This document shows, one piece after another, positions 9,435 through 17,129 of a stretch of 64,000 nt of DNA. The stretch is from Pseudomonas batumici (lineage in GTDB: Bacteria; Pseudomonadota; Gammaproteobacteria; Pseudomonadales; Pseudomonadaceae), in the NCBI RefSeq assembly GCF_000820515.1, contig NZ_JXDG01000057.1, positions 1-64,000 of the forward strand. Direction: 5' to 3'. Position numbers and translations under genes: made by a program. Numbering within the stretch: the first letter of the stretch is position 1; every line of letters starts with the position of its first letter. The notes below the pieces were generated by a model, which saw only the letters and a program-made list of their open reading frames with translations, had not been told where the DNA came from and made no database searches.

Positions 9435-10199
9435 ATGAACGAACAGTTGCAGCCCCTCAAGAAACAACCGCGCGCCGGCAAGGCCGGCCGCACCGGGACC
9501 CAGGACGATATCGTCTACGCGCATATCTTCGAGGCGATTCTCGAACAGCGGCTGGCGCCCGGGACCAAGTTGAGCGAAGAAGCGCTGGGGGAGATTTTCG
9601 GGGTCAGCCGGACCATCATTCGGCGCGCCTTGTCGCGCCTGGCCCATGAAGGCGTGGTGTTGTTGCGACCGAACCGTGGCGCGGTGGTGGCCAGCCCCAG
9701 TGTCGAGGAAGCCCGCCAGGTGTTCCTGGCCCGGCGCATGGTGGAGAAGGCGATTACCGAGCTTGCGGTATTGCACGCCACGGCCGAGGAGCTGGCCCAG
9801 TTGCGGCAGCTGGTCAACGACGAGCGCGACAGTTTTTCCCGGGGCGATCGTGGGGCGGGGATCCGCCTTTCCGGCGAGTTCCACCTCAAGCTGGCGGAGG
9901 CGGCGAAGAACGCCCCGCTGATCAGCTTCCAGCGCAGCCTGGTGTCGCAGACTTCGTTGATCATCGCCCAGTACGAAAGCGGTAACCGCTCGCACTGCTC
10001 CTACGATGAACACACCCAGTTGATCGACGCCATCGAGGCCCGGGACGGGGTGTTGGCGGTGGACCTGATGATGCACCACATGGACCATATCGACAGCAAG
10101 CTCAACCTCGACGAGGAAAGCGCCTCGGATGACCTGCATGCGGTGTTCTCGCATTTGCTGCAGGCCAAGAAACCGGGGCGGCCTGCGGCAAAGCTGTAG
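9435..10199 (+). CDS. GntR family regulator, FCD type
   Basis: A 254-residue protein. An N-terminal winged helix (about 25-95, with APGTKLSEEALGEIFGVSRTIIRRAL) is followed by an all-helical FCD ligand domain. The domain carries the likely metal-site residues: an Asp/His pair in EFHLKLAEAA, and the later DEHTQLIDAIEARD and MMHHMDHI. The ATG at 9435 gives MNEQLQPLKK. The gene is divergent from the BenE-like permease and convergent with guaD (10-bp gap), so it probably controls uptake and guanine breakdown. Such regulators are usually repressors relieved by a small carboxylate or purine metabolite. Effector unknown. Confidence 0.88.
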   Translation: MNEQLQPLKKQPRAGKAGRTGTQDDIVYAHIFEAILEQRLAPGTKLSEEALGEIFGVSRTIIRRALSRLAHEGVVLLRPNRGAVVASPSVEEARQVFLARRMVEKAITELAVLHATAEELAQLRQLVNDERDSFSRGDRGAGIRLSGEFHLKLAEAAKNAPLISFQRSLVSQTSLIIAQYESGNRSHCSYDEHTQLIDAIEARDGVLAVDLMMHHMDHIDSKLNLDEESASDDLHAVFSHLLQAKKPGRPAAKL

Positions 10200-10209
10200 A
10201 TCGGGGGCC

Positions 10210-11514
10210 TCAGCGCTGGTGCACCAGGTTCCCCGCCGCGTAGGTCTGCTTCACCGTCCGGTCATCCCCCAGGGTCATCAGCACGAACAAGGTCTCGGCA
10301 ATGTTCTTCGCCTGCTTCAGGCGATAGCTGAGCAGCGGTGTGGCGTGGTAGTCGAGCACCAGGAAGTCGGCGTCGCTGCCCGGTTGCAGGCTGCCGACCT
10401 TGTCCTCCAGGCGCAACGCCCGGGCGCCGCCTAGGGTCGCCAGGTACAGCGACTTGAACGGACTCAAGCGTGCCCCCTGCAGTTGCATCACCTTGTAGGC
10501 CTCGTTCAGCGTCTGCAGGATCGAGAAGCTGGTCCCGCCGCCCACGTCCGTGCCCACGCCGACATTCAACTTGTGCTTCTCCGCCATCGGCAGGTTGAAC
10601 AGGCCGCTGCCGAGGAAGAAGTTCGACGTCGGGCAGAACGCCACCGCCGAGCCGGTCTGCGCCAGGCGTGCACATTCGTCGTCACACAGGTGCACGCCAT
10701 GGGCGAACACCGAGCGCTCGCCCAGCAACCGGTAATGGTCATAGACATCCAGATAGCCCTTGCGCTCGGGGAACAGCTCCTTGACCCACTGCACTTCCCG
10801 CAGGTTCTCGCTGATATGGGTCTGCATGTACAGGTCCGGGTATTCGCCCAGCAACTGACCGGCCAGGGTCAATTGCTCCGGCGTTGAAGTCGGTGCAAAA
10901 CGCGGCGTCACCGCATAGTGCAGGCGCCCCTTGCCATGCCAGCGCTCGATCAGCGCCTTGCTCTCCAGGTAGCCGGACTCGGCGGTGTCGGTCAGGTAGT
11001 CCGGCGCGTTGCGGTCCATCATCACCTTGCCGGCGATCATCCGTAGGTCGAGCTTGCTGGCGGCCTCGAAGAAGGCCTCCACCGATTGCGGATGCACGCT
11101 GCCGAAGACCAGTGCGGTGGTGGTGCCGTTGCGCAGCAGTTCCTTGATGAAAATATCCGCGACTTCCTCGGCATGGGCCGGGTCGGCGAACTGGCTTTCG
11201 CAGGGGAAGGTGTAGGTGTTCAGCCAGTCCAGCAATTGCTCGCCATAGGCGCCGACCATGCCGGTCTGCGGCAGGTGGATATGGGTGTCGATAAAGCCCG
11301 GGGTGATCAGCGAGTCGGTATGGTGGATGACTTCAACGTCGGCGCTCAGGGTCGGCAACAGATCGCTGGCAGCGCCGAGGGCGATGATGCGGCCGTTCTC
11401 GACCACCAGCAGGCCGTCTTCGAAATATTCATAGGACGCCTCGATGCCGACCTCGGCCGGATCGGCGAGGCTGTGGAGGAGGGCGGCGCGGTAGGCTTTG
11501 CGGTTCGAAGGCAT
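10210..11514 (-). CDS. guaD: Guanine deaminase
   Basis: Hydrolyses guanine to xanthine and ammonia, feeding xanthine dehydrogenase encoded just upstream. The 434-residue amidohydrolase has the zinc motif PGFIDTHIHLPQT (His78, His80), VTPRFAPTSTPEQL, MQTHISEN, FAHGVHL and GVGTDVGGGTS, all typical of bacterial guanine deaminase. It lies 8 bp after the xdhC stop on the same strand, so it is very likely the last gene of the xdhA-xdhB-xdhC-guaD operon. Confidence 0.95.
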   Translation of the reverse strand: MPSNRKAYRAALLHSLADPAEVGIEASYEYFEDGLLVVENGRIIALGAASDLLPTLSADVEVIHHTDSLITPGFIDTHIHLPQTGMVGAYGEQLLDWLNTYTFPCESQFADPAHAEEVADIFIKELLRNGTTTALVFGSVHPQSVEAFFEAASKLDLRMIAGKVMMDRNAPDYLTDTAESGYLESKALIERWHGKGRLHYAVTPRFAPTSTPEQLTLAGQLLGEYPDLYMQTHISENLREVQWVKELFPERKGYLDVYDHYRLLGERSVFAHGVHLCDDECARLAQTGSAVAFCPTSNFFLGSGLFNLPMAEKHKLNVGVGTDVGGGTSFSILQTLNEAYKVMQLQGARLSPFKSLYLATLGGARALRLEDKVGSLQPGSDADFLVLDYHATPLLSYRLKQAKNIAETLFVLMTLGDDRTVKQTYAAGNLVHQR

Positions 11515-11522
11515 GGTTTCTC

Positions 11523-12365
11523 TCAGTGCGTGGCCTGGCTGCGGCGCGAAGCCGGCAGCAGTTTGGCAATGGGTTCGGCGCTCGCGGTGTGCTGGCCGAA
11601 ATTCGCGTTATAGGTGGCGATGATCTCGCCGGCGATGGAGATGGCGATTTCCACGGGCAGCTTGCCTTTGACTTCGGCCAATCCCAGCGGGCAGCGCATG
11701 CGTTGCAGTACGCCGTTGTCGAAGCCGCGTTCGCGCAGGCGGTGTTCGAACTTGACCCGTTTGGTCTTCGAGCCGATCAGGCCGAAGTAGGCGAAGTCGT
11801 TGCGCTTGAGGATCGCGGCGCTGAGCTCCAGGTCAAGCGGGTGGTTATGGGTCATGACGATGCAGTAGCTGCCCACGGGCAGGTGCTCGATTTCGTCCAC
11901 CGGCTCCTCGCTGACGATCTTGCGCACGCCGCTGGGGATCTGCTCCGGAAACTCCTGCTCGCGGGAATCGATCCAGCGTATCCGGCAGGGCAGGCTGGCC
12001 AGCAAGGGGACCAGGGCGCGACCGACATGCCCGGCACCGAACACGGCGATTTCCGCCTGGACCTGGCCTATGGGCTCGAACAGCAGCACCGTGACCCCGC
12101 CGCAGCACTGGCCGAGGCTGGCGCCGAGCGTGAGGCGTTCCAGACGGGTGCTCTGCTGGCCGCTGGCGAGCATCTCGCGGGCGATCTGCATGGCCTTGTA
12201 TTCCAGGTGACCGCCGCCGATGGTGTCGAAGCTGCTGGCCGCACTGACGACCATTTTCGAACCGGCATTGCGCGGTGTCGAGCCGAGCTCTTCGATAATG
12301 GTCACCAGCACGCAGGGTTCACCCTGGTTCTGCAGGTCGGCGAGGGCGCTGAGCCAGCTGTTCAT
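11523..12365 (-). CDS. xdhC: Xanthine dehydrogenase accessory protein XdhC
   Basis: Binds molybdenum cofactor, helps its sulfuration and inserts it into the large subunit. The 280-residue protein has the conserved N-terminal VLVTIIEELGSTPRNAGSKMVV and IGGGHLEYKA motifs. A C-terminal Rossmann domain follows (AVFGAGHVGRALV, then VMTHNHPLDLEL and GLIGSKTKR). The ATG overlaps the xdhB stop by 4 bp (ATGA), showing translational coupling. The longer in-frame extension into xdhB is not used. Confidence 0.95.
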   Translation of the reverse strand: MNSWLSALADLQNQGEPCVLVTIIEELGSTPRNAGSKMVVSAASSFDTIGGGHLEYKAMQIAREMLASGQQSTRLERLTLGASLGQCCGGVTVLLFEPIGQVQAEIAVFGAGHVGRALVPLLASLPCRIRWIDSREQEFPEQIPSGVRKIVSEEPVDEIEHLPVGSYCIVMTHNHPLDLELSAAILKRNDFAYFGLIGSKTKRVKFEHRLRERGFDNGVLQRMRCPLGLAEVKGKLPVEIAISIAGEIIATYNANFGQHTASAEPIAKLLPASRRSQATH

Positions 12366-14764
12366 AGACACCTCTCCGTCGTCTGTTCGATCACCATCGT
12401 CTTCTCCGCCTTGGCTTGGCGCATCTGCTCGCAGCCCCACAACACCCGTTCCGGCGTGGCCGGTGCATCGATCTTCGGCTGAACCCGGTAATCCGCCAGG
12501 CTCGCCACCGCATCCTTGAGCGCGCACCACACGGCAATCCCCAGCATGAACGGCGGCTCGCCCACCGCCTTGGAATGGAACACCGTGTCTTCCGGGTTCT
12601 TGCGGTTCTCCACCAGCCTGACCCGCAGGTCCAGCGGCATGTCGGCCACCGCCGGGATCTTGTAGCTGGCCGGGCCATTGGTCATCAACTTGCCCTTGGC
12701 GTTCCACACCAGCTCCTCCATGGTCAGCCAGCCCATGCCCTGGATAAAGCCGCCTTCCACCTGGCCGATATCGATGGCCGGGTTCAGCGAGGCGCCGACG
12801 TCATGCAGGATGTCGGTGCGCAGCAGCTTGTACTCGCCGGTCAGGGTATCGACGATCACCTCGGCACAGGCCACGCCAAAGGCGAAGTAGTAGAAGGGCC
12901 GGCCACGCGCCTGGCTGCGGTCGTAGTAGATCTTCGGCGTCTTGTAGAAACCGGTGCTCGACAGCGACACCTGGGCGAAATACGCCTGCTGGATCAACGC
13001 CTCGAACGTCAGGATCTGGTCGCGTACCCGCACATGGCCGTTGCGGAACTCCACATCCGCCTCGCTGACCTTGTACTGCCGCGCGGCAAATTCCACCAGC
13101 CGCTGCTTGATGATCTCGGCGGCGTTCTGCGCCGCCTTGCCGTTCAGGTCGGCACCGCTGGAGGCGGCGGTGGGCGAGGTGTTGGGTACCTTGTCGGTGT
13201 TGGTGGCGGTGATCTGCACCCGGTCGATTTCCACCTGGAACACCTCGGCCACCACCTGCGCGACCTTGGTGTTCAAGCCCTGGCCCATCTCCGTACCGCC
13301 GTGGTTCAGGTGGATGCTGCCGTCGGTGTAGACGTGCACCAGCGCCCCGGCCTGGTTGAGGAAACTGGCGGTGAACGAGATGCCGAATTTCACCGGTGTC
13401 AGCGCCAGGCCTTTTTTCAGCACCGGGCTGTGGGCGTTGTAGCGGCGAATGGTTTCCCGCCGCTCGGCGTACTGGCTGCTGGCTTCGAGTTCGGCGGTCA
13501 TCTCTTCGAGCATGTTGTGCTCGACGGTCTGGTAGTAATGGGTGACGTTGCGCTCGGTCTTGCCGTAGTAGTTGGCCTTGCGCACCGCCAGCGGATCGAG
13601 GCCCAGGTGCCGGGCGATGCTGTCCATCACCTCCTCGATGGCGACCATGCCCTGCGGGCCGCCGAAACCGCGATAGGCGGTGTTGGAGGCGATATTAGTC
13701 TTGCAGCGGTGGCCGTTGACGGTGACGTCGCCCAGGTAATAGGCGTTGTCGGCATGGAACATCGCCCGGTCGACAATCGACGCCGACAGGTCCGGCGAAC
13801 AGCCGCAGTTGCCCGCCAGTTCCAGGTTGATTCCGTGCAGGCGGCCGTTGCTGTCGAAGCCGACGTCGTACTCGATATAGAAGGGGTGGCGCTTGCCGGT
13901 CATGAGCATGTCTTCGACCCGTGGCAGGCGCATCTTGGTCGGTTGCCCGGTCAGGTGCGCCACCACCGCGCACAGGCAGGCAGGGCTGGCGGCCTGGGTT
14001 TCCTTGCCGCCGAAACCGCCGCCCATGCGGCGCATGTCGACCACGATCTTGTTCATCGACACACCGAGCACCTCGGCCACCAGCTTCTGCACTTCGGTGG
14101 GGTTCTGGGTCGAGCAGTAGACGAGCATGCCGCCGTCTTCGGTGGGCATCACCGAGGAAATCTGGGTTTCCAGGTAGAAGTGTTCCTGCCCGCCGATATG
14201 CAGGTTGCCCTGGATACGGTGTTCGGCAGTGGCCAGGGCGGCGGCCGAATCGCCGCGCTTGTGGGTGTGGCTGTCGAGCACGAAATGGCGCTTGCGCAGG
14301 GCCTCGACCACATCCAGCACCGGCTCCAGGTCTTCGTATTCGATCACCGCGGCCATGGCCGCCTGGCGTGCGGTGTCCAGGTCGCGGGCGGCCACGGCCA
14401 GCACCGGCTGGCCGACGAACTCGACGATGTCGATGGCCAGCAACGGGTCGCCCGGTAGCAGCGGGCCGATGTCCTTGAGGCCGGGAATGTCTTCGTGGGT
14501 AATGGCGATGCGCACCCCCTCGAAGGCGTAGCACGGCGTGGTGTCGATGCTGAGGATGCGCGCATGGGCGCGGTCGGACATCCGTGCATAGACATGCAAC
14601 TGGTTGGGGAACTCCAGGCGGTCGTCGATATACACCGCCTCGCCGGACACGTGCTTGTCGGCGCTTTCGTGCTTGACGCTGCGACCGACGCCGGTGCTCA
14701 GGTCCCGGGCGAACAGTTCGGCCATCTCGGCCTGGGTTTTTTCCACCACGTGAGGGTTAGACAT
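12362..14764 (-). CDS. xdhB: Xanthine dehydrogenase, molybdopterin-binding subunit
   Basis: The 800-residue catalytic subunit oxidises hypoxanthine/xanthine to urate at the Mo centre. Family motifs are GVGRSVKHESADKHVSGEA near the N-terminus, MGGGFGGKE (Mo-co contact), AYRGFGGPQG, GGTEMGQGLNTK, and GEPPFMLG with the catalytic Glu region near the C-terminus. The start overlaps xdhA by 8 bp and the end overlaps xdhC by 4 bp, indicating tightly coupled translation. Length is as expected for the two-subunit bacterial enzyme. Confidence 0.96.
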   Translation of the reverse strand: MSNPHVVEKTQAEMAELFARDLSTGVGRSVKHESADKHVSGEAVYIDDRLEFPNQLHVYARMSDRAHARILSIDTTPCYAFEGVRIAITHEDIPGLKDIGPLLPGDPLLAIDIVEFVGQPVLAVAARDLDTARQAAMAAVIEYEDLEPVLDVVEALRKRHFVLDSHTHKRGDSAAALATAEHRIQGNLHIGGQEHFYLETQISSVMPTEDGGMLVYCSTQNPTEVQKLVAEVLGVSMNKIVVDMRRMGGGFGGKETQAASPACLCAVVAHLTGQPTKMRLPRVEDMLMTGKRHPFYIEYDVGFDSNGRLHGINLELAGNCGCSPDLSASIVDRAMFHADNAYYLGDVTVNGHRCKTNIASNTAYRGFGGPQGMVAIEEVMDSIARHLGLDPLAVRKANYYGKTERNVTHYYQTVEHNMLEEMTAELEASSQYAERRETIRRYNAHSPVLKKGLALTPVKFGISFTASFLNQAGALVHVYTDGSIHLNHGGTEMGQGLNTKVAQVVAEVFQVEIDRVQITATNTDKVPNTSPTAASSGADLNGKAAQNAAEIIKQRLVEFAARQYKVSEADVEFRNGHVRVRDQILTFEALIQQAYFAQVSLSSTGFYKTPKIYYDRSQARGRPFYYFAFGVACAEVIVDTLTGEYKLLRTDILHDVGASLNPAIDIGQVEGGFIQGMGWLTMEELVWNAKGKLMTNGPASYKIPAVADMPLDLRVRLVENRKNPEDTVFHSKAVGEPPFMLGIAVWCALKDAVASLADYRVQPKIDAPATPERVLWGCEQMRQAKAEKTMVIEQTTERCL

Positions 14765-16211
14765 AAGCGGTCACCCGAGTCTCGATGTACGGTGTTTGCA
14801 GTTCGATGAAGTACTTGCGCAGCAGGTTGCGGGCACTGAGCAGGCGATATTCCTTGCTGGCGCGGAAGTCCGACAGCGGGGTGAAATCTTCTCCCAGCGC
14901 CGTGCAGGCACGTTCCAGGCTGTCCAGGTTCCAGGGCTGGCCGAGCAGTGCGCGTTCGCAGGCCCTGGCCCGTTTGGGAATCGCCGCCATGCCGCCGAAG
15001 GCGATCCGCGCCTCGGCCACGACGCCGTTTTCGATGCGCAGGTTGAAGGCCGCGCAGACCGCCGAGATATCGTCATCCAGGCGCTTGGAAACCTTGTAGG
15101 CGCGGAACTGCCAGGCGGCACTGGCCCGGGGCACGCTGATGCTTTCGATGAACTCGCTGTCCTGGCGGGCGGTGACCCGGTAGTCGATGAAATAGTCTTC
15201 CAGCGCCAGGGTACGAGTGGCGTCGCCCTTGCGCAGTCGCAGTTGTGCGTTCAGGGCGATCAGCAGCGGTGGCGAATCGCCGATGGGCGAGGCGTTGCCG
15301 ATATTGCCGCCTAGGGTGCCCTGGTTGCGGATCTGCAGCGAGGCGAAGCGTTGCAGCAGTTCACCGAAGTCCGGGTACTCGGCCTTGAGGGCGGCGTAGC
15401 AATCGGAGAGCGGGGTGGCGGCACCGATTTCCAGGCGGTCGTCGAAGGTTTCGATGCGCTTGAGTTCAGCCACGTTGCCGACATAGATCATCACCGGCAA
15501 GGTGCGGTGGAACTGGGTGACCTCCAGGGCCAGGTCGGTGCCGCCGGCCAACAGCCGGGCTTGCGGATACGAGTCGTAGAGCGCGGCCAGGTCGGCGACC
15601 GTCAACGGCACCAGGCAGCGCTTGTCGCCGCTGTTCAGTTCCGCGGTTTCGCTGGGGGCGATGGCTTTGAGTTGGGCGATGGTCTGGGCTTCGCGGGCGT
15701 CGAACTGGTCGGCCGGCTTGTTGCAGCAGGCGCGTTCGGCGGCGGCCAGGATCGGCCGGTAGCCGGTGCAGCGGCAGAGGTTGCCGGCCAGGGCTTCATG
15801 GGCCTTGTGGCTGTCCGGTGCGTCGCTGTTCTTTTGCAGGGCGAACAGCGACATCACGAAGCCTGGCGTGCAGAAACCGCACTGCGAACCGTGGCAGTCG
15901 ACCATGGCCTGTTGCACGCTGTGCAGTTGGCCCTGGTGCTTGAGGTCTTCGACGCTGATCAGCTGCTTGCCGTGCAGCGACGAGACAAAGGTCAGGCAGG
16001 AATTGAGGCTGCGATAGCGGATGTGCTCATGGCCCGAATCGTCGCGATGCAACTCGCCGACCACCACGGTGCAGGCGCCGCAGTCGCCGCTGGCGCAGCC
16101 TTCCTTGGTACCGGGCTTGCCCAGGTGCTCGCGCAAATACTCGAGCACCGTCAGATTCGGGTCCAGGGCGTGCTCGCGACGGAGTTCCTGGTTGAGTAAA
16201 AACTGGATCAC
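14757..16211 (-). CDS. xdhA: Xanthine dehydrogenase, FeS/FAD small subunit
   Basis: The 484-residue subunit carries electrons from the Mo centre to NAD. An N-terminal 2Fe-2S ferredoxin domain (CASGDCGAC) is followed by a second 2Fe-2S domain (CGFCTPGFV ... CRCTGYRPI). The FAD domain has LLAGGTDLALEV and LGGNIGNASPIGDS, and the CO-dehydrogenase flavoprotein C-terminal domain ends the protein. I chose the GTG at 16211, giving (M)IQFLLNQELRRE with GAGG about 6 bases upstream. A start at 16286 would put 25 non-family residues in front and consume the operator region. Confidence 0.93.
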   Translation of the reverse strand: MIQFLLNQELRREHALDPNLTVLEYLREHLGKPGTKEGCASGDCGACTVVVGELHRDDSGHEHIRYRSLNSCLTFVSSLHGKQLISVEDLKHQGQLHSVQQAMVDCHGSQCGFCTPGFVMSLFALQKNSDAPDSHKAHEALAGNLCRCTGYRPILAAAERACCNKPADQFDAREAQTIAQLKAIAPSETAELNSGDKRCLVPLTVADLAALYDSYPQARLLAGGTDLALEVTQFHRTLPVMIYVGNVAELKRIETFDDRLEIGAATPLSDCYAALKAEYPDFGELLQRFASLQIRNQGTLGGNIGNASPIGDSPPLLIALNAQLRLRKGDATRTLALEDYFIDYRVTARQDSEFIESISVPRASAAWQFRAYKVSKRLDDDISAVCAAFNLRIENGVVAEARIAFGGMAAIPKRARACERALLGQPWNLDSLERACTALGEDFTPLSDFRASKEYRLLSARNLLRKYFIELQTPYIETRVTAYV

Positions 16212-16236
16212 GGAAGGCCTCGCAGACTCATTATTG

Positions 16237-16306
16237 TTGTTGACCAATGAGCAGAATTTAGTGAGGTCTGACTTTCCGGTCAACAAATATCTGACTCAAA
16301 GGTCAG
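16237..16306. promoter_or_regulatory. Inverted-repeat operator candidates upstream of xdhA
   Basis: TTGTTGACC (16237-16245) and GGTCAACAA (16278-16286) form a perfect 9-bp inverted repeat 32 bases apart. A second short palindrome, CTGAC-N6-GTCAG, lies at 16291-16306. The site sits between xdhA and the divergent GntR gene and is the natural place for a purine-responsive GntR repressor to act. Confidence 0.45.
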
Positions 16307-16467
16307 GAAAATATCGCGATTGAGAGCGTAGAGCGCTTTCTCTCAGTCTAGCCGCTGAAATAATTGCTGGATTCGTGCCAAATTCCGTCCTCGCGGCCCT
16401 GCGCCACCCTGTATCAAGTGCGCTACACTGCGCCGCTTGCACTGATCGAAGATTTTGAAGGAAAACC

Positions 16468-17127
16468 ATGACGTTCAAGGCGCCGGACAGCCTCGCCGAG
16501 CAAATTGCTCACCACCTCGCCGAACGCATCATTCGCGGCGATCTCAAGCCCGGGGAGCGCATCCAGGAACAGAAGGTCACGCTGGCACTCAATGTCAGCC
16601 GTGGCTCTGTACGCGAAGCGCTGCTGATTCTCGAGCGCCGCCATCTGATCGCCATCCTGCCCAGGCGTGGTGCCCATGTCACCGAGCTGACCGCGCACAA
16701 GGTGCAGAGCCTGTGCACCCTGATGAGCGAGTTGTACATCCTGCTGGGCAACGCCGTGGCCCAGCGCTGGACGGAGCAGGCCGACCTCGCGCCGTTCCTG
16801 CAATTGCAGCAGCGCCTGAGCGCCAGTTTCGAGCGCCAGGACATCCGCACCTTCGTCGAAGACAGCTTCAACGTGATGCGCGCCGCCTTTCCGTTCGCCG
16901 ACAACCCGTACCTGCAGGAAACCGTCGAGAACCTGCAACCGGCCATGAGCCGCGCCTACTACCTGGCGCTGGAGCGGCGCAAGGCGGAAATGAGCGAATA
17001 CCTGACCCTGTTCTCGCAACTGCTGGCCGCCGTCATGGCCCGCGACCTGGCGCTGATCCGCACGGTCCTGGCCAACTACGCCCAGCGTAGCTGCGACATC
17101 GTCCTGTCTGCCCTGGCGGTCGATTAA
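16468..17127 (+). CDS. GntR family regulator, FCD type (xdh-linked)
   Basis: A 219-residue regulator. Its N-terminal winged helix (KPGERIQEQKVTLALNVSRGSVREALLILERR) is followed by a helical FCD domain. AAGGA precedes the ATG. The gene is divergent from the xdh operon and ends 2 bp before smc. The same neighbour pairing (GntR next to smc and xdhA) is, as I recall, conserved in Pseudomonas, which supports xdhABC-guaD as its target. It may also drive some smc transcription by readthrough. Confidence 0.88.
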   Translation: MTFKAPDSLAEQIAHHLAERIIRGDLKPGERIQEQKVTLALNVSRGSVREALLILERRHLIAILPRRGAHVTELTAHKVQSLCTLMSELYILLGNAVAQRWTEQADLAPFLQLQQRLSASFERQDIRTFVEDSFNVMRAAFPFADNPYLQETVENLQPAMSRAYYLALERRKAEMSEYLTLFSQLLAAVMARDLALIRTVLANYAQRSCDIVLSALAVD

Positions 17128-17129
17128 GC

